A DNA stretch of 49,373 nt from Alloprevotella sp. oral taxon 473 str. F0040 (GTDB lineage: Bacteria; Bacteroidota; Bacteroidia; Bacteroidales; Bacteroidaceae), in NCBI RefSeq assembly GCF_000318095.2, contig NZ_KB290717.1, positions 624,048-673,420 of the forward strand. The letters are read 5' to 3'. Both the position numbers and the translations under genes were made by a program. Below, one piece after another: positions 25,050-34,348 of the stretch (position 1 is its first letter; each line of letters starts with the position of its first letter). The notes under the pieces were generated by a model, which was given only the letters and a program-made list of their open reading frames with translations, searched no databases and was not told the origin of the DNA.

Positions 25050-26704
25050 ATGAATCAAACAACAATACTTCCCGACGTCGTATTTGAAACGAGCTGGGAA
25101 GTCTGCAACAAAGTCGGTGGCATCTACACCGTGCTTTCGACTCGCGCAAAGACGCTCCAACAGCAACTTCAAGATAACCTCATCTTTATTGGACCTGATC
25201 TCGGTCAAGGAGGAAAGGATAACCCTCTTTTTATCGAAGACAAAAAAATCCACAAGGATTGGAAAAAGAGTCTTCAAGACAGCGGTTTGACCATTCGCAT
25301 CGGTCGTTGGGACATCCCAGGACAACCCCTCACCGTGCTTGTAGATTTCCATCCGCTCTTCACACAGAAAGATGAGATTTATGGTCGTGCATGGGAACTT
25401 TTCCAAGTGGACTCCCTCCACGCCTATGGTGACTACGATGAAGCCTCCATGTTTTCGTATGCGGCAGGTAAAGTAGCTGAAATAATTACGAAACAATCCT
25501 TTGCCGACAAACGCGTGATTTATCAAGCTCACGAATGGATGTCTGGCCTTGGTATGCTCTTCCTCCAGCACAACTGCCCAGAGGTGCGCACCATCTTCAC
25601 CACACACGCCACCAGCATCGGTCGTTCCATCGCTGGAACAACAAATTGCTCTATGCCTATTTTGAAGGCTATAACGGAGACCAGATGGCGAGTGAACTCT
25701 CCATGGAAGCCAAGCATAGTATCGAAAAGCAAAGTGCTCATCGCACCCACTGTTTCACTACCGTGTCTGACTTCACTGACCGCGAATGTGCTCAACTGCT
25801 CGACAAACCTGCTGATGTGGTTCTTCCCAATGGTTTTGAGCTTGATTTCGTGCCCAAGGGTGCAGCCTTCACGAGCAAACGTCGCCAAGCTCGTCAGCGT
25901 ATCTTCCAAGTGGCGCAAGCCTTGACTGGACAAACCTTTGACAACGACACACTGATTATCTCCACCTCAGGTCGTAATGATTTTCGCTGCAAAGGCTTCG
26001 ATGTCTACATGGAAGCAATGAAGCAGCTTAACGCACAACTGCGCGGCACTAACCAACAAGTGCTCTCGCTCATTGAAGTCCCCTGCTGGCTTCTAGGCCC
26101 TCGTACGGACGTGCAAGAACGCCTTCAACTCAAGGGCAAAAAAGCGGCTGCCATTGACACTCCGCTCCACACCCCTATCATCAGTCACGACCTTCATAAT
26201 CTCAACGAAGACCGCATCGTCAATCTCATCAAGAGCATGGGCTTTGAAGACTGCGCGAATAACAACGTGAAAGTCATCCTTGTGCCCTGCTATCTTGATG
26301 GCAATGATGGTATCTTCGACCTTCACTACTACGACCTGCTCACGGCCAACGATCTCACCATCTACCCCTCCTACTACGAACCTTGGGGCTACACTCCCCT
26401 TGAGAGCGTAGCGTTCAAGACTCCTTGCATCACCACTGACCTCAGTGGATTTGGACAATGGGTAGATAGTGTGCTCGGTCACACTGGCACCCTAGAAGAT
26501 GGCGTGAGCGTACTGCACCGCGACGACAATAACTATTTTGAATGCGCTGCCGAGATTAGCCAAGTCATTCAGCAATTTCTGGCTGCCCCCAAGACAGCTC
26601 GCGACAAGATGCGTCGCAATGCCGCAAAATTTGCCAACAAGGCACAATGGGAAAACTTCATAGCCTACTATCATAAGGCCTATGAGTTTGCCCTCAACAA
26701 GTAA
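25050..26704 (+). pseudogene. glgA: Glycogen synthase (GT3 type), frameshifted
   Basis: The reading starts at 25050 with ETSWEVCNKVGGIYTV, a hallmark of the GT3-type glycogen synthases of Bacteroidales, and runs in frame to about 25636 (FTTHATSIGRSIAG). Homology then continues one frame over (NNKLLYAYFEGYNG) to the stop at 26704, with the conserved acceptor-end motif YYEPWGYTPLES near the C-terminus. One base is missing after 25636: GGN AAC AAC became GG AAC AAC. No homopolymer is at the site, so simple slippage is unlikely. If real, the product stops as a truncated 291-aa protein and glycogen synthesis by this enzyme is lost; a sequencing error is the alternative. The intact protein would be about 551 aa. 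The phosphorylase gene follows 22 bp later. Confidence 0.88.
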
Positions 26705-26726
26705 GCAATAACAACATATACACAAC

Positions 26727-29366
26727 ATGAACGTAAAAATCACGAACGCCAACCAACCTAGTTGGAAGAATGTGACTGTCAAGAGCCACATCCCCGCTGC
26801 GTTCCAACCCCTCGATGAGATTGCACACAACCTTTGGTTCTGCTGGAACCAAGAAGCTCTCGATCTTTTCCGCAGCTTAGATGCTAAAATTTGGGATGAA
26901 GTAGATCAAAATCCCGTTGAGCTCCTCAATCGCATCTCTTACAAGCGTCTCACAGAACTGAGCGAAGACAAAGAAGTTTTGGCACGCATCAAAAAAGTGT
27001 ACAAACTCTTCCGTGACTACATGGATGAGAAGCCCAATGCTAAACGCGCTTCTGTGGCTTACCTCTGCATGGAGTATGGTATGAACCACAATGTGAAGAT
27101 CTATTCTGGTGGTCTTGGCGTACTCGCTGGTGACTACGTAAAAGAGGCTTCAGACTCCAACGTAGACATGTGTGCCGTAGGCTTCCTCTATCGTTATGGC
27201 TACTTCACACAGACCCTCTCTATGGATGGTCAGCAAATTGCCAACTACGAAGCTCAGGATTTCGACCGCATGCCCATCGAGCGCGTGCTCGATGCCAACG
27301 GCAATCAAGTAGTCGTAGATGTTCCCTTCTCTACCTTCACAGTTCATGCCCTCATCTGGCGTGTCAATGTAGGTCGTGTCCCTCTCTATCTTCTCGACAC
27401 TGACAATGAGATGAACTCTGAGTTCGATCGTCAAATCACTCACGCCCTTTATGGTGGTGACTGGGAAAACCGCATGAAGCAGGAGTACCTCCTCGGTATT
27501 GGTGGTATCCTCGCACTCAAGAAGCTCGGCATCGAAAAAGACGTATATCACTGCAACGAAGGTCACGCAGCACTTGCCAACTTGCAACGCCTCGCTGATT
27601 TCGTAGAAAGTGGTCTCAACTTCGACGAAGCTCTCGAACTCGTTCGCGCTAGCTCACTCTACACTGTGCACACTCCCGTGCCTGCTGGACACGACTACTT
27701 CGATGAAGCCCTTTGTGGTAAGTATCTTGGTCAATTCCCTGGCCGCCTTGGCATCAGCTGGGACGACTTCATGGGTCTTGGTCGCCAAAATCCCAACGAC
27801 AAGGGCGAACGTTTCTGCATGTCCACCTTCCTCTGCAAGACTTGTCAAGAAGTCAATGGCGTAAGCTGGTTGCATGGTAAGGTGTCACAGCTCATGTTCC
27901 AAGAAATCTGGCCTGGCTATCTCCCTGCTGAATGCCACCGCGACCACAAGATTCTCACTCACGATGAGTATGCGGAAGTTTACAATGTGAATCCCGATGA
28001 AAGCCATGTGGGCTATGTCACCAATGGTGTCCACTACCCTTCTTGGTGTGCTAGCGAGTGGAAAAATCTTCACAAGAAGTATTTCGGTGAGGGATTCATC
28101 AAGGATCAGAGCAACCAATCTCTTTGGGAAAACATCTACAAGGTCTCAGACAAGGAAGTTTGGGAAACTCGTGTTGCCCTCAAGAAGAAGCTCATCGACT
28201 ACATCCGCGATCGTTTCCGCGACAACTGGCTCAAAAACCAAGGTGACCCTGCACGTGTGATGTCACTCCTCGACAAGATCAACCCCAACGCCCTCATCAT
28301 CGGTTTTGCTCGTCGTTTCGCGACTTACAAGCGTGCGCACCTCCTCTTCTCCGACCTCGATCGTTTGGCTAAGATTGTCAACAACCCTGACTACCCTGTG
28401 CAGTTCCTCTTCGCTGGTAAGGCACACCCCGCTGACGGTGCAGGTCAAGGTCTCATCAAGCACATCCACGACATCTCTCAACGTCCTGAGTTCATCGGTA
28501 AGATTATCTTCCTCGACAACTACGACATGGAGTTGGCTCGTCGCCTCGTGAGCGGTGTGGACATCTGGATGAACACCCCCACACGTCCTCTCGAAGCCTC
28601 TGGTACTTCTGGCGAGAAGGCACTCATGAATGGTGTTGTAAACCTCTCTGTACTCGACGGTTGGTGGTACGAAGGCTACCGCGAAGGTGCAGGTTGGGCA
28701 CTCACCGATGTGCGCACTTACCAAGACCAAGGTCAGCAAGACAAACTCGACGCAGCTACCATCTACAGCTTGCTCGAAAACGAAATCATTCCTCTCTACT
28801 ACAGCCGCAGCGCATCTAAGGGCTACAGCGAAGGTTGGGTGAAGACCGTGAAGAACTCTATCGCGCAAATCGCTCCTCACTACACGATGAAGCGTCAGCT
28901 CGATGACTACTACGATCGCTTCTACAACCCTCTCCGCGACCGCTACACCATCATCTCAGCCGAAAACAACCGCCTCGCTCGTGAAATCGCAGCTTGGAAG
29001 GAAGCCGTGACCCAGCGTTGGGACAATATCCGTGTGGTTGAATCTCAGCTTTGCGACAGCCTCTATGGTGGCAATCTCGTGAGCGACACTGAATTCACCG
29101 TGCGCCACGTTGTTGACGAACAAGGTTTGGACGATGCTATCGGCATTGACCTCGTAGTGATGCGTCAAGATCCTGAAACTGGCAATGATGTAATCTACAA
29201 GACCTACCCCATGCAGGTAGTTAAGAACGAAGGCAATCTCTACACCTTCGAACTCAAGACCGCTATCGACGTGGCTGGTTCGTTCCGCACTGCCTTCCGC
29301 ATGTACCCCAAAAACAAGCACTTGTCTTCTCGTCAAGACCTCTGCTACGTTCGTTGGTTCAACTAA
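26727..29366 (+). CDS. glgP: Alpha-glucan (glycogen) phosphorylase with DUF3417
   Basis: An 879-aa GT35 enzyme that releases glucose 1-phosphate from glycogen or maltodextrin. The N-terminal 100 residues are the DUF3417 domain ([19 protein letters not shown]); the catalytic core has [22 protein letters not shown] and, at about 625-650, [14 protein letters not shown] with the lysine that binds pyridoxal phosphate. Full length and uninterrupted. Codon choice is strongly biased, so expression should be high. It is the second gene of the glgA-glgP operon and follows the frameshifted synthase by 22 bp, so any polarity from the frameshift could reduce it. Confidence 0.93.
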   Translation: MNVKITNANQPSWKNVTVKSHIPAAFQPLDEIAHNLWFCWNQEALDLFRSLDAKIWDEVDQNPVELLNRISYKRLTELSEDKEVLARIKKVYKLFRDYMDEKPNAKRASVAYLCMEYGMNHNVKIYSGGLGVLAGDYVKEASDSNVDMCAVGFLYRYGYFTQTLSMDGQQIANYEAQDFDRMPIERVLDANGNQVVVDVPFSTFTVHALIWRVNVGRVPLYLLDTDNEMNSEFDRQITHALYGGDWENRMKQEYLLGIGGILALKKLGIEKDVYHCNEGHAALANLQRLADFVESGLNFDEALELVRASSLYTVHTPVPAGHDYFDEALCGKYLGQFPGRLGISWDDFMGLGRQNPNDKGERFCMSTFLCKTCQEVNGVSWLHGKVSQLMFQEIWPGYLPAECHRDHKILTHDEYAEVYNVNPDESHVGYVTNGVHYPSWCASEWKNLHKKYFGEGFIKDQSNQSLWENIYKVSDKEVWETRVALKKKLIDYIRDRFRDNWLKNQGDPARVMSLLDKINPNALIIGFARRFATYKRAHLLFSDLDRLAKIVNNPDYPVQFLFAGKAHPADGAGQGLIKHIHDISQRPEFIGKIIFLDNYDMELARRLVSGVDIWMNTPTRPLEASGTSGEKALMNGVVNLSVLDGWWYEGYREGAGWALTDVRTYQDQGQQDKLDAATIYSLLENEIIPLYYSRSASKGYSEGWVKTVKNSIAQIAPHYTMKRQLDDYYDRFYNPLRDRYTIISAENNRLAREIAAWKEAVTQRWDNIRVVESQLCDSLYGGNLVSDTEFTVRHVVDEQGLDDAIGIDLVVMRQDPETGNDVIYKTYPMQVVKNEGNLYTFELKTAIDVAGSFRTAFRMYPKNKHLSSRQDLCYVRWFN

Positions 29367-29422
29367 TCTAATTTTCCGTGCGACAGCAACTCCACTTCTC
29401 TCGCACAGGACATCCCCTTTTG

Positions 29423-29456
29423 CTCCTCACTGCCACGCAGTGGGGAGTTTCTTTTT
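29423..29456 (+). terminator. Terminator of glycogen operon
   Basis: CTCCTCACTGC (29423-29433) pairs with GCAGTGGGGAG (29437-29447, one G-T pair), then TTTCTTTTT. Confidence 0.85.
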
Positions 29457-29728
29457 CATGCCCCTATTATATACAGCATTAATAAAACACAAAAGTGGAA
29501 CTCTCAAATATAACATTCGTTGCTTTTCGCTGAAAATTAAAGTTATTTATATTATCAGGGCAGTTTTCGTTATTCTATCACCAGTTCACTTCAAACAGAA
29601 AAAACTATTAGTCCATTGACTTGGCAACTGCGATTAACTAACCTACCGCATTGCAACAGTTTTCCTCGCCAATGGGGAAGATTACCCAGGTGCTATTCGC
29701 TCACCTCATCAGTAAGCTCTGATTATTG

Positions 29729-29800
29729 CATGCAGCTCGCGTGCGCATGTCACGTGTGCACGTACAGCAATTTCGCACTTTTTGCTTTCACAACCTTCAC
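29729..29800 (+). repeat. Repeat arm B-left with alternating tract
   Basis: An alternating purine-pyrimidine tract (GCGTGCGCATGTCACGTGTG within 29738-29759) followed by a 41-bp arm at 29760-29800 that ends in TTGCTTTCACAACCTTCAC. Its exact reverse complement is 30071-30080 joined to 46799-46829. The core also matches the arms at locus A. Confidence 0.85.
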
Positions 29801-30070
29801 AGGCCCTATCATAAATCACTGTTTATCAACTAGTAACAGAGCTATTCAGCAATCCAAAATGCGATGTACAGAAAAAGTCTACTTCTATCCCCAAAAGTAT
29901 AGTGTGATTAAGCCATCGTCTCCCTACTTCTTAAAAAAACTCCCCTTTCTTCTCAAAGAGAGAAACAAGCATTTTTCCAACATTTTCAAACTAGTAATTC
30001 GTCATTCTTTAAAATCCCCTAAATTCACTGCTATATCGCTCTATTTTTCAAGCTATTACAAAGCAAAGTG

Positions 30071-30090
30071 TGAAGGTTGGTGTAGCAACT
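30071..30090. other. Left junction (attL) of mobile element
   Basis: Chromosomal GTGAAGGTTG (30071-30080) meets element sequence GTGTAGCAAC (30081-30090). GTTGGTGTA occurs across the junction (30077-30085) and again at 30119-30127 inside the element. The crossover could lie a base or two either way. Confidence 0.75.
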
Positions 30091-30214
30091 AATCAACGAA
30101 AATGAAGAAATATCGAAGTTGGTGTAAACTGACTGATAATGAGCAGGAAACGAAATAATTTGCATAGAAGTGCTCTTTTCAAAAAGAGTTATAATATGCA
30201 GATTTAGGCAGAAG

Positions 30215-30279
30215 TTCAGTTACCAGAGCGTTACCCGATTTTGCCATAGGTAACGATGGAGTAATATTCGGTAACTGAA
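30215..30279. repeat. Nested GTTACC/GGTAAC inverted repeats, left end
   Basis: Outer arms TTCAGTTACC (30215-30224) and GGTAACTGAA (30270-30279); inner arms CGTTACC (30229-30235) and GGTAACG (30249-30255). The same hexamer recurs near the right end, so this is a plausible set of integrase or excisionase arm sites. Confidence 0.55.
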
Positions 30280-30335
30280 TTATTTTTACTCGTGTGGCTG
30301 TTGCTGCGGTCGGCAGTTTTCTGCATAAGAGAGAA

Positions 30336-30377
30336 ACGCTTTGAAATTGGTAATTTTGCCACAAAACATCAAAGCGT
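30336..30377 (+). promoter_or_regulatory. Integrase promoter inside an inverted repeat
   Basis: A -7 box TAATTTTG (30351-30358) is bracketed by ACGCTTTG (30336-30343) and CAAAGCGT (30370-30377), the latter touching the integrase ATG. A similar bracketed promoter lies at the right end (46623-46677). The dyad could be an operator that lets a regulator shut the integrase off. Confidence 0.5.
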
Positions 30378-31607
30378 ATGAAAACAGAAAAAATGAAGGT
30401 GTTGCTCTACCTCAAAAAGAGCGGTCTGGACAAGTCGGGCAAGGCTCCGATTATGGGACGGATAACCATTGGGCGTTCCATCGCACAGTTCAGTTGCAAG
30501 CTCTCCTGCAATCCTGACTTGTGGAATCCCCGTGAGAGCAGAATGGACGGAAAAAGTCGTGAGGCGGTGGAAGTGAATGGCAGGTTGGAGAATTTGCTGC
30601 TGTCCATTCAGTCAGCCTATCAGTCTTTGCTTGCAAGAGGTTGCCCATTTGACGCAACCGATGTGAAGAAACAGTTTCAAGGAAGTGTGCAGACACGGTG
30701 CATGCTCATCGAAAGACTTGATATGCTCATAAAGGAGAAAGAAAGTCATGTCGGTGTAGACATCAGAAAAGAGTCAATGGCAAACTATCACTCCACGAGA
30801 ATCCACTTGCAGGAGTTCATCCAAAAGAAGTATAAGGTTTCTGACTTAGCCCTCTCACAACTGACAGAGAACTTCATCCATGAGTTTCAGCAGTACTTCT
30901 TAGGGGAGTGTGGATTTCAGGAAAGCTCATTCTACAATGTCGCCACCCATTTGAAGACGGTATGCAGGCTGGCTTACCGTGAGGGATTGGCAGACATCCT
31001 GCTTTTCGACAAAGTCAAAATCAGCAAGGGTAACAAGAAACTCCCCAAAGCACTTGACAGAGGGGCATTTGAGAAGTTAAAGACTCTCCACTTGGAGGAC
31101 TTGGAGGAGGAAATGGAAACGGCAAGGGATATTTTCCTCTTTGCCTGTTATACGGGTGCTGCATATTGTGATTTGATGGAACTGGACAAGTCCCATCTTG
31201 TGCGTGATGACGAGGGTAGCCTTTGGCTGAAGTTCAACCGCCAAAAAACAGGTGTGCCTTGTCGTGTCAAACTGCTGCCTGAAGCCATATGGCTGATGGA
31301 GAAGCTCCACAGCGATGAAAGGGAAACATTGCTCCCTTTCATGGGATATGCCACTTACCAATCTTATTTGAAAGCCCTGCGGCTTCGTGCTGGCATCTCG
31401 TTTCCTTTTACCACACATACAGCAAGGCACACATTTGCCACGCTCATCACGCTTGAACAGGGTGTGCCTATTGAAACGGTAAGCAAGATGCTGGGGCATT
31501 CCAACGTGAGCATGACCGAGCGTTATGCAAAGGTAACACCGCGGAAACTCTTTGAGGAATTTGACCGTTTCCTTTCTTTCACTGAAGATATGCAGTTGGC
31601 TATCTGA
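30378..31607 (+). CDS. Tyrosine recombinase (integrase 1)
   Basis: A 409-aa phage-type integrase with an Arm-DNA-binding domain (about 1-100, VLLYLKKSGLDKSGKAPIMGRITIG), a SAM-like core-binding domain (110-215) and a catalytic domain. The catalytic box II HTARHTFATL and the nucleophile in MTERYAKV are present. Box I reads CYTGAAYCDL, with Ala where most tyrosine recombinases have Arg; loss of this Arg is known from Bacteroides integrases such as IntDOT. It starts directly after an inverted repeat and is followed 41 bp later by a second recombinase. It presumably drives integration and excision at the ends defined at 30081 and 46798. Confidence 0.92.
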   Translation: MKTEKMKVLLYLKKSGLDKSGKAPIMGRITIGRSIAQFSCKLSCNPDLWNPRESRMDGKSREAVEVNGRLENLLLSIQSAYQSLLARGCPFDATDVKKQFQGSVQTRCMLIERLDMLIKEKESHVGVDIRKESMANYHSTRIHLQEFIQKKYKVSDLALSQLTENFIHEFQQYFLGECGFQESSFYNVATHLKTVCRLAYREGLADILLFDKVKISKGNKKLPKALDRGAFEKLKTLHLEDLEEEMETARDIFLFACYTGAAYCDLMELDKSHLVRDDEGSLWLKFNRQKTGVPCRVKLLPEAIWLMEKLHSDERETLLPFMGYATYQSYLKALRLRAGISFPFTTHTARHTFATLITLEQGVPIETVSKMLGHSNVSMTERYAKVTPRKLFEEFDRFLSFTEDMQLAI

Positions 31608-31648
31608 CCATTTCTTTCATTCAACATTGTTTTATCGTTAAATAAAAC

Positions 31649-32995
31649 ATGAACAATTCAATCAAGACCATTATGAGAAGTACATTCAAGATACTGTTCT
31701 ATATTAACAGACAGAAAACAAAGGCAGACTGCAATACCGCCATTCTCTGCCGTATCACCATCGACGGAAAGAACACAGCCATTACCACAGGCGAAGAGTG
31801 CCATCCTGTCGAGTGGAACACCAAGCAGGGTTTGACAACCAACAAGAAGACAAACCAAAGAATCAAAGAATTCAGGGATTTGGTGGAAAAGACCTATCGG
31901 GACATTCTTGTAAAGGATGGAGTGGTAAGTGTGGAGCTTATCAAGAACCGCTTACAGGGTATTGCCACCAATCCGACCACGCTCCTTGCCATGAGCTGGG
32001 CGGAACTCCAAACAGTCAAGGAAAGTGTTGGCAGATCAAGGGCAGAGGGAACTTACCTGAATTTGTTTTATTCTGACAGAAATCTCCGTGAATTTGTAGA
32101 AAACAAAGGAGTACAAGACATATCCATCGGAACAATTACAGAGGACTTGTTCGAGGAATACCGTTTCTTTCTCAAAAAGCGTGGACTGAAAGCATCCACC
32201 ATCAACAGCAACCTCTGCTGGCTGAGCCGACTGATGTTCCGTGCGGTCAGCAAGAGGATTATCCGCTGCAATCCGTTTGAGAATACCAAGTATGAGAAAG
32301 AGGAAAAGAAGATACGCTTTCTGCAAAAGAGCGATGTGATGAAACTTATGGCAATGAAGATGAACGACAAGGAAGCGGAGCTGGCAAGACTGATGTTTGT
32401 CTTTTCATGCTTCACAGGCTTGGCTATCTCAGACATGGAGAATTTAGAAAACAAGCATATCCAAACGACAGCGGACGAACAGATGTATATAAGAAAGGAA
32501 CGTCAGAAGACCAAGGTTGAGTTCATCGTGCCGTTACATCCCATAGCGGAAGCCATCATCAGTCATTGCCAGAAAGAGCAGGAAAGAAGTGAAGAATATC
32601 TGCTGGTGAAAGAAAAAGGGGATCACCTTGTCTTTCACCGTGATTGCAGCCGCAGTGTCATGGATGCCAAACTGAGTATTGTGGGAAAGGCTTGCGGTAT
32701 CTGCCAAAGACTTTCCTTCCACATGGCAAGACATACATTCGGCACGATGAGCCTAAGCGCAGGTATTCCCATTGAGAGCATAGCCAAGATGATGGGGCAT
32801 GCCTCCATATCAAGCACTCAAGTTTATGCGCAGGTGACGGACAAAAAGATATCAGAGGATATGGACAGACTCATCGCCAAACATCAGGAAAAGAACAAAG
32901 AGGATGATAAGGTAACGGTAAAGGAAACTATTACCATAGGTACAATGGCTATTGCCAACACAGGCAGAAACAAAAGCATGGAGGAAACGGCATGA
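31649..32995 (+). CDS. Tyrosine recombinase (integrase 2)
   Basis: A 448-aa second integrase of the same class: N-terminal arm-binding region (STFKILFYINRQKTKADC), core-binding domain, and catalytic domain with HMARHTFGTM and the tyrosine in STQVYAQV. Box I is CFTGLAISDM, again without Arg. A later ATG at 31673 (MRSTFKILFYIN) is an equally good start and matches the usual beginning of this family. The sequence is clearly diverged from integrase 1, so the pair is not a recent duplication; the two may act together or have separate integration and excision roles. The stop overlaps the next gene by 4 bp (ATGA). Confidence 0.9.
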   Translation: MNNSIKTIMRSTFKILFYINRQKTKADCNTAILCRITIDGKNTAITTGEECHPVEWNTKQGLTTNKKTNQRIKEFRDLVEKTYRDILVKDGVVSVELIKNRLQGIATNPTTLLAMSWAELQTVKESVGRSRAEGTYLNLFYSDRNLREFVENKGVQDISIGTITEDLFEEYRFFLKKRGLKASTINSNLCWLSRLMFRAVSKRIIRCNPFENTKYEKEEKKIRFLQKSDVMKLMAMKMNDKEAELARLMFVFSCFTGLAISDMENLENKHIQTTADEQMYIRKERQKTKVEFIVPLHPIAEAIISHCQKEQERSEEYLLVKEKGDHLVFHRDCSRSVMDAKLSIVGKACGICQRLSFHMARHTFGTMSLSAGIPIESIAKMMGHASISSTQVYAQVTDKKISEDMDRLIAKHQEKNKEDDKVTVKETITIGTMAIANTGRNKSMEETA

Positions 32996-33417
32996 ATACG
33001 GAAGATGGAATAAAGACCAAGGCTGCAATCCGTCTGGACACGGGGCGCAGCTACTTCGAGTGGGGAAATGGTATGCAGGTTATCCGCAGGGGAAAAGGCG
33101 AAGTAGCCATGACCGAGGGCGAGCTTGCAAGGTTCTTCGGAGTTACATGGAGAAAAGTCAATGGCAGACTTCGGACGATAACCGAAGAATCCGTCCTGCA
33201 TCCAGAAGAAAGGGACGCAGACGAAAGGAAAATAGTCACGGATAAGGAGGTAAGGGGCTACGCACCGCTCTACCCATTACCTACAATTATCGCCCTTTCC
33301 TTCTTGCTTGACAGCGTAGAAGCCCACCTGTTCAGAAAGCATGTGTGCAGTGAGTTGATGCATCCAAGGAGTTCTGTCATTCCTATCATCATATATGACA
33401 GGGGTGTCAATAGCTGA
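32992..33417 (+). CDS. Small HTH-like protein coupled to integrase 2
   Basis: A 141-aa protein without a family I can name. Residues 40-65 (MTEGELARFFGVTWRKVNGRLRTI) have the spacing of a helix-turn-helix. The C-terminal part contains a hydrophobic helix (YPLPTIIALSFLLDSVEAHLF) that looks amphipathic rather than membrane-spanning. Its ATG overlaps the stop of integrase 2, so it is translationally coupled and may regulate or assist recombination. It is the last plus-strand gene before the cargo. Confidence 0.7.
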   Translation: MNTEDGIKTKAAIRLDTGRSYFEWGNGMQVIRRGKGEVAMTEGELARFFGVTWRKVNGRLRTITEESVLHPEERDADERKIVTDKEVRGYAPLYPLPTIIALSFLLDSVEAHLFRKHVCSELMHPRSSVIPIIIYDRGVNS

Positions 33418-33700
33418 ATATGTACCAATCCTTTTTCTTTCACTGTTATCTTACTACATTACTACAAAACAAGGTAACACAGTGACAGAGAAGGTATTAC
33501 GTTGTAGTTGGTAGATGACTATATGTGCAACTACGGTATGACTACATACTACCAATCCATGAACGGAAAGGATATGTTTTTTAGCCGTGGAATGCGGTCA
33601 GAGAGGATTGTGAACTTTCGGATATGGCTATGTAGATAAGATTGACAAATACAAGAAGGTTTTTCTTAGCTGTCGTGCATATTCCTTGAAGGCAACAATT
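33418..33700. other. Junction between recombinase module and cargo operon
   Basis: 283 bp without a gene. It is rich in GTAGT/ACTAC motifs, including TTGGTAG (33508-33514) opposed to CTACCAA (33549-33555); a similar cluster with TTGGTAGT occurs at 43026-43140 on the far side of the cargo and helicase gene. Convergent transcription ends here. Confidence 0.5.
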
Positions 33701-34339
33701 CTATTGCCACAAATAGTCGTAATTATGGTTACTAAACATCTCATTTTCCCCTCGCTCAAAATATATTGTCTTAATAATGAAACCTTCCCTTGCTTTGGAC
33801 ATCGAATACGGAAAGAGAGATTGGTCAACAAATCCTATAGAGTTTACATATCTGCCCAGCGGAGTGTCTATGTATTTGTATTCCTGATGAAGCGACAACT
33901 TTTCTCTGCTGATTTGCCTGATGGTATCAATTATATGGAAACTTCTGTCATCAACCAAAAATGCTGAAACAGGCTTGCCTATTTTCCATTCAAAATCATA
34001 GACAAGTAAGGGTTTGGGAATGAACTTGTCGTAATAAAAAATTTGTTTTCCCTGCTCGTGGAGGTAGAAAACGGCATTTTTCTTGCCATTTACATAAACT
34101 TTCCTGTATTCGACTCCCTTAATGATGGTGTCTTCCCTGACAGTATATAGATAAATCTGATAGAAAAAAGGACGGAAAGGGTCTGTCACTATTTCTTTCC
34201 ATGAAGTGCCTTCAGGGTAATAGATGTACTCATATTCTTCCCTGTCGTTTCCACACCCGGAGAGACAAAGAAATTCCACGAGTCCCAAAAGCAATTCCAA
34301 AATAAGCAACATGACAGAGAGTCCCTTAGTCCTTATCAT
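33701..34339 (-). CDS. Hypothetical lipoprotein, last gene of cargo operon
   Basis: A 212-aa protein with a lipoprotein signal: hydrophobic stretch at 9-26 and lipobox LSGC with Cys29, followed by an acidic tail (GNDREEYEY). The body is rich in beta strands and aromatic residues; the pattern of repeated short strands (TIIKGVEYRKVYVNGKK, then LVYDFEWKIGKPV) resembles secreted proteins that are common in Prevotella and relatives, but no named family is clear. It begins 9 bp after metK, so it is part of the cargo operon. Being surface- or periplasm-anchored, it might hold, receive or protect against the secreted product of the first gene; this is inference only. Confidence 0.75.
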   Translation of the reverse strand: MIRTKGLSVMLLILELLLGLVEFLCLSGCGNDREEYEYIYYPEGTSWKEIVTDPFRPFFYQIYLYTVREDTIIKGVEYRKVYVNGKKNAVFYLHEQGKQIFYYDKFIPKPLLVYDFEWKIGKPVSAFLVDDRSFHIIDTIRQISREKLSLHQEYKYIDTPLGRYVNSIGFVDQSLFPYSMSKAREGFIIKTIYFERGENEMFSNHNYDYLWQ

Positions 34340-34348
34340 CGTCCCTAA

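Larger units (their letters stand above)
29457..30377. other. Gene-free region: locus B left half and element left end
   Basis: About 920 bp without a credible gene. 29457-29728 has no recognisable signal. 29729-29800 is the left arm of repeat locus B. 29801-30070 is the original spacer between the two arms. 30071-30080 is the start of the right arm, cut by the mobile element, whose first 297 bp follow up to the integrase gene. An open frame at 29616-30092 runs across the repeat arm and is not supported. Confidence 0.65.

Noticed and set aside
29616-30092. A 158-codon open frame before the integrase
   Set aside because: It runs through the repeat arm and across the mapped element border, with no ribosome-binding or family signal.
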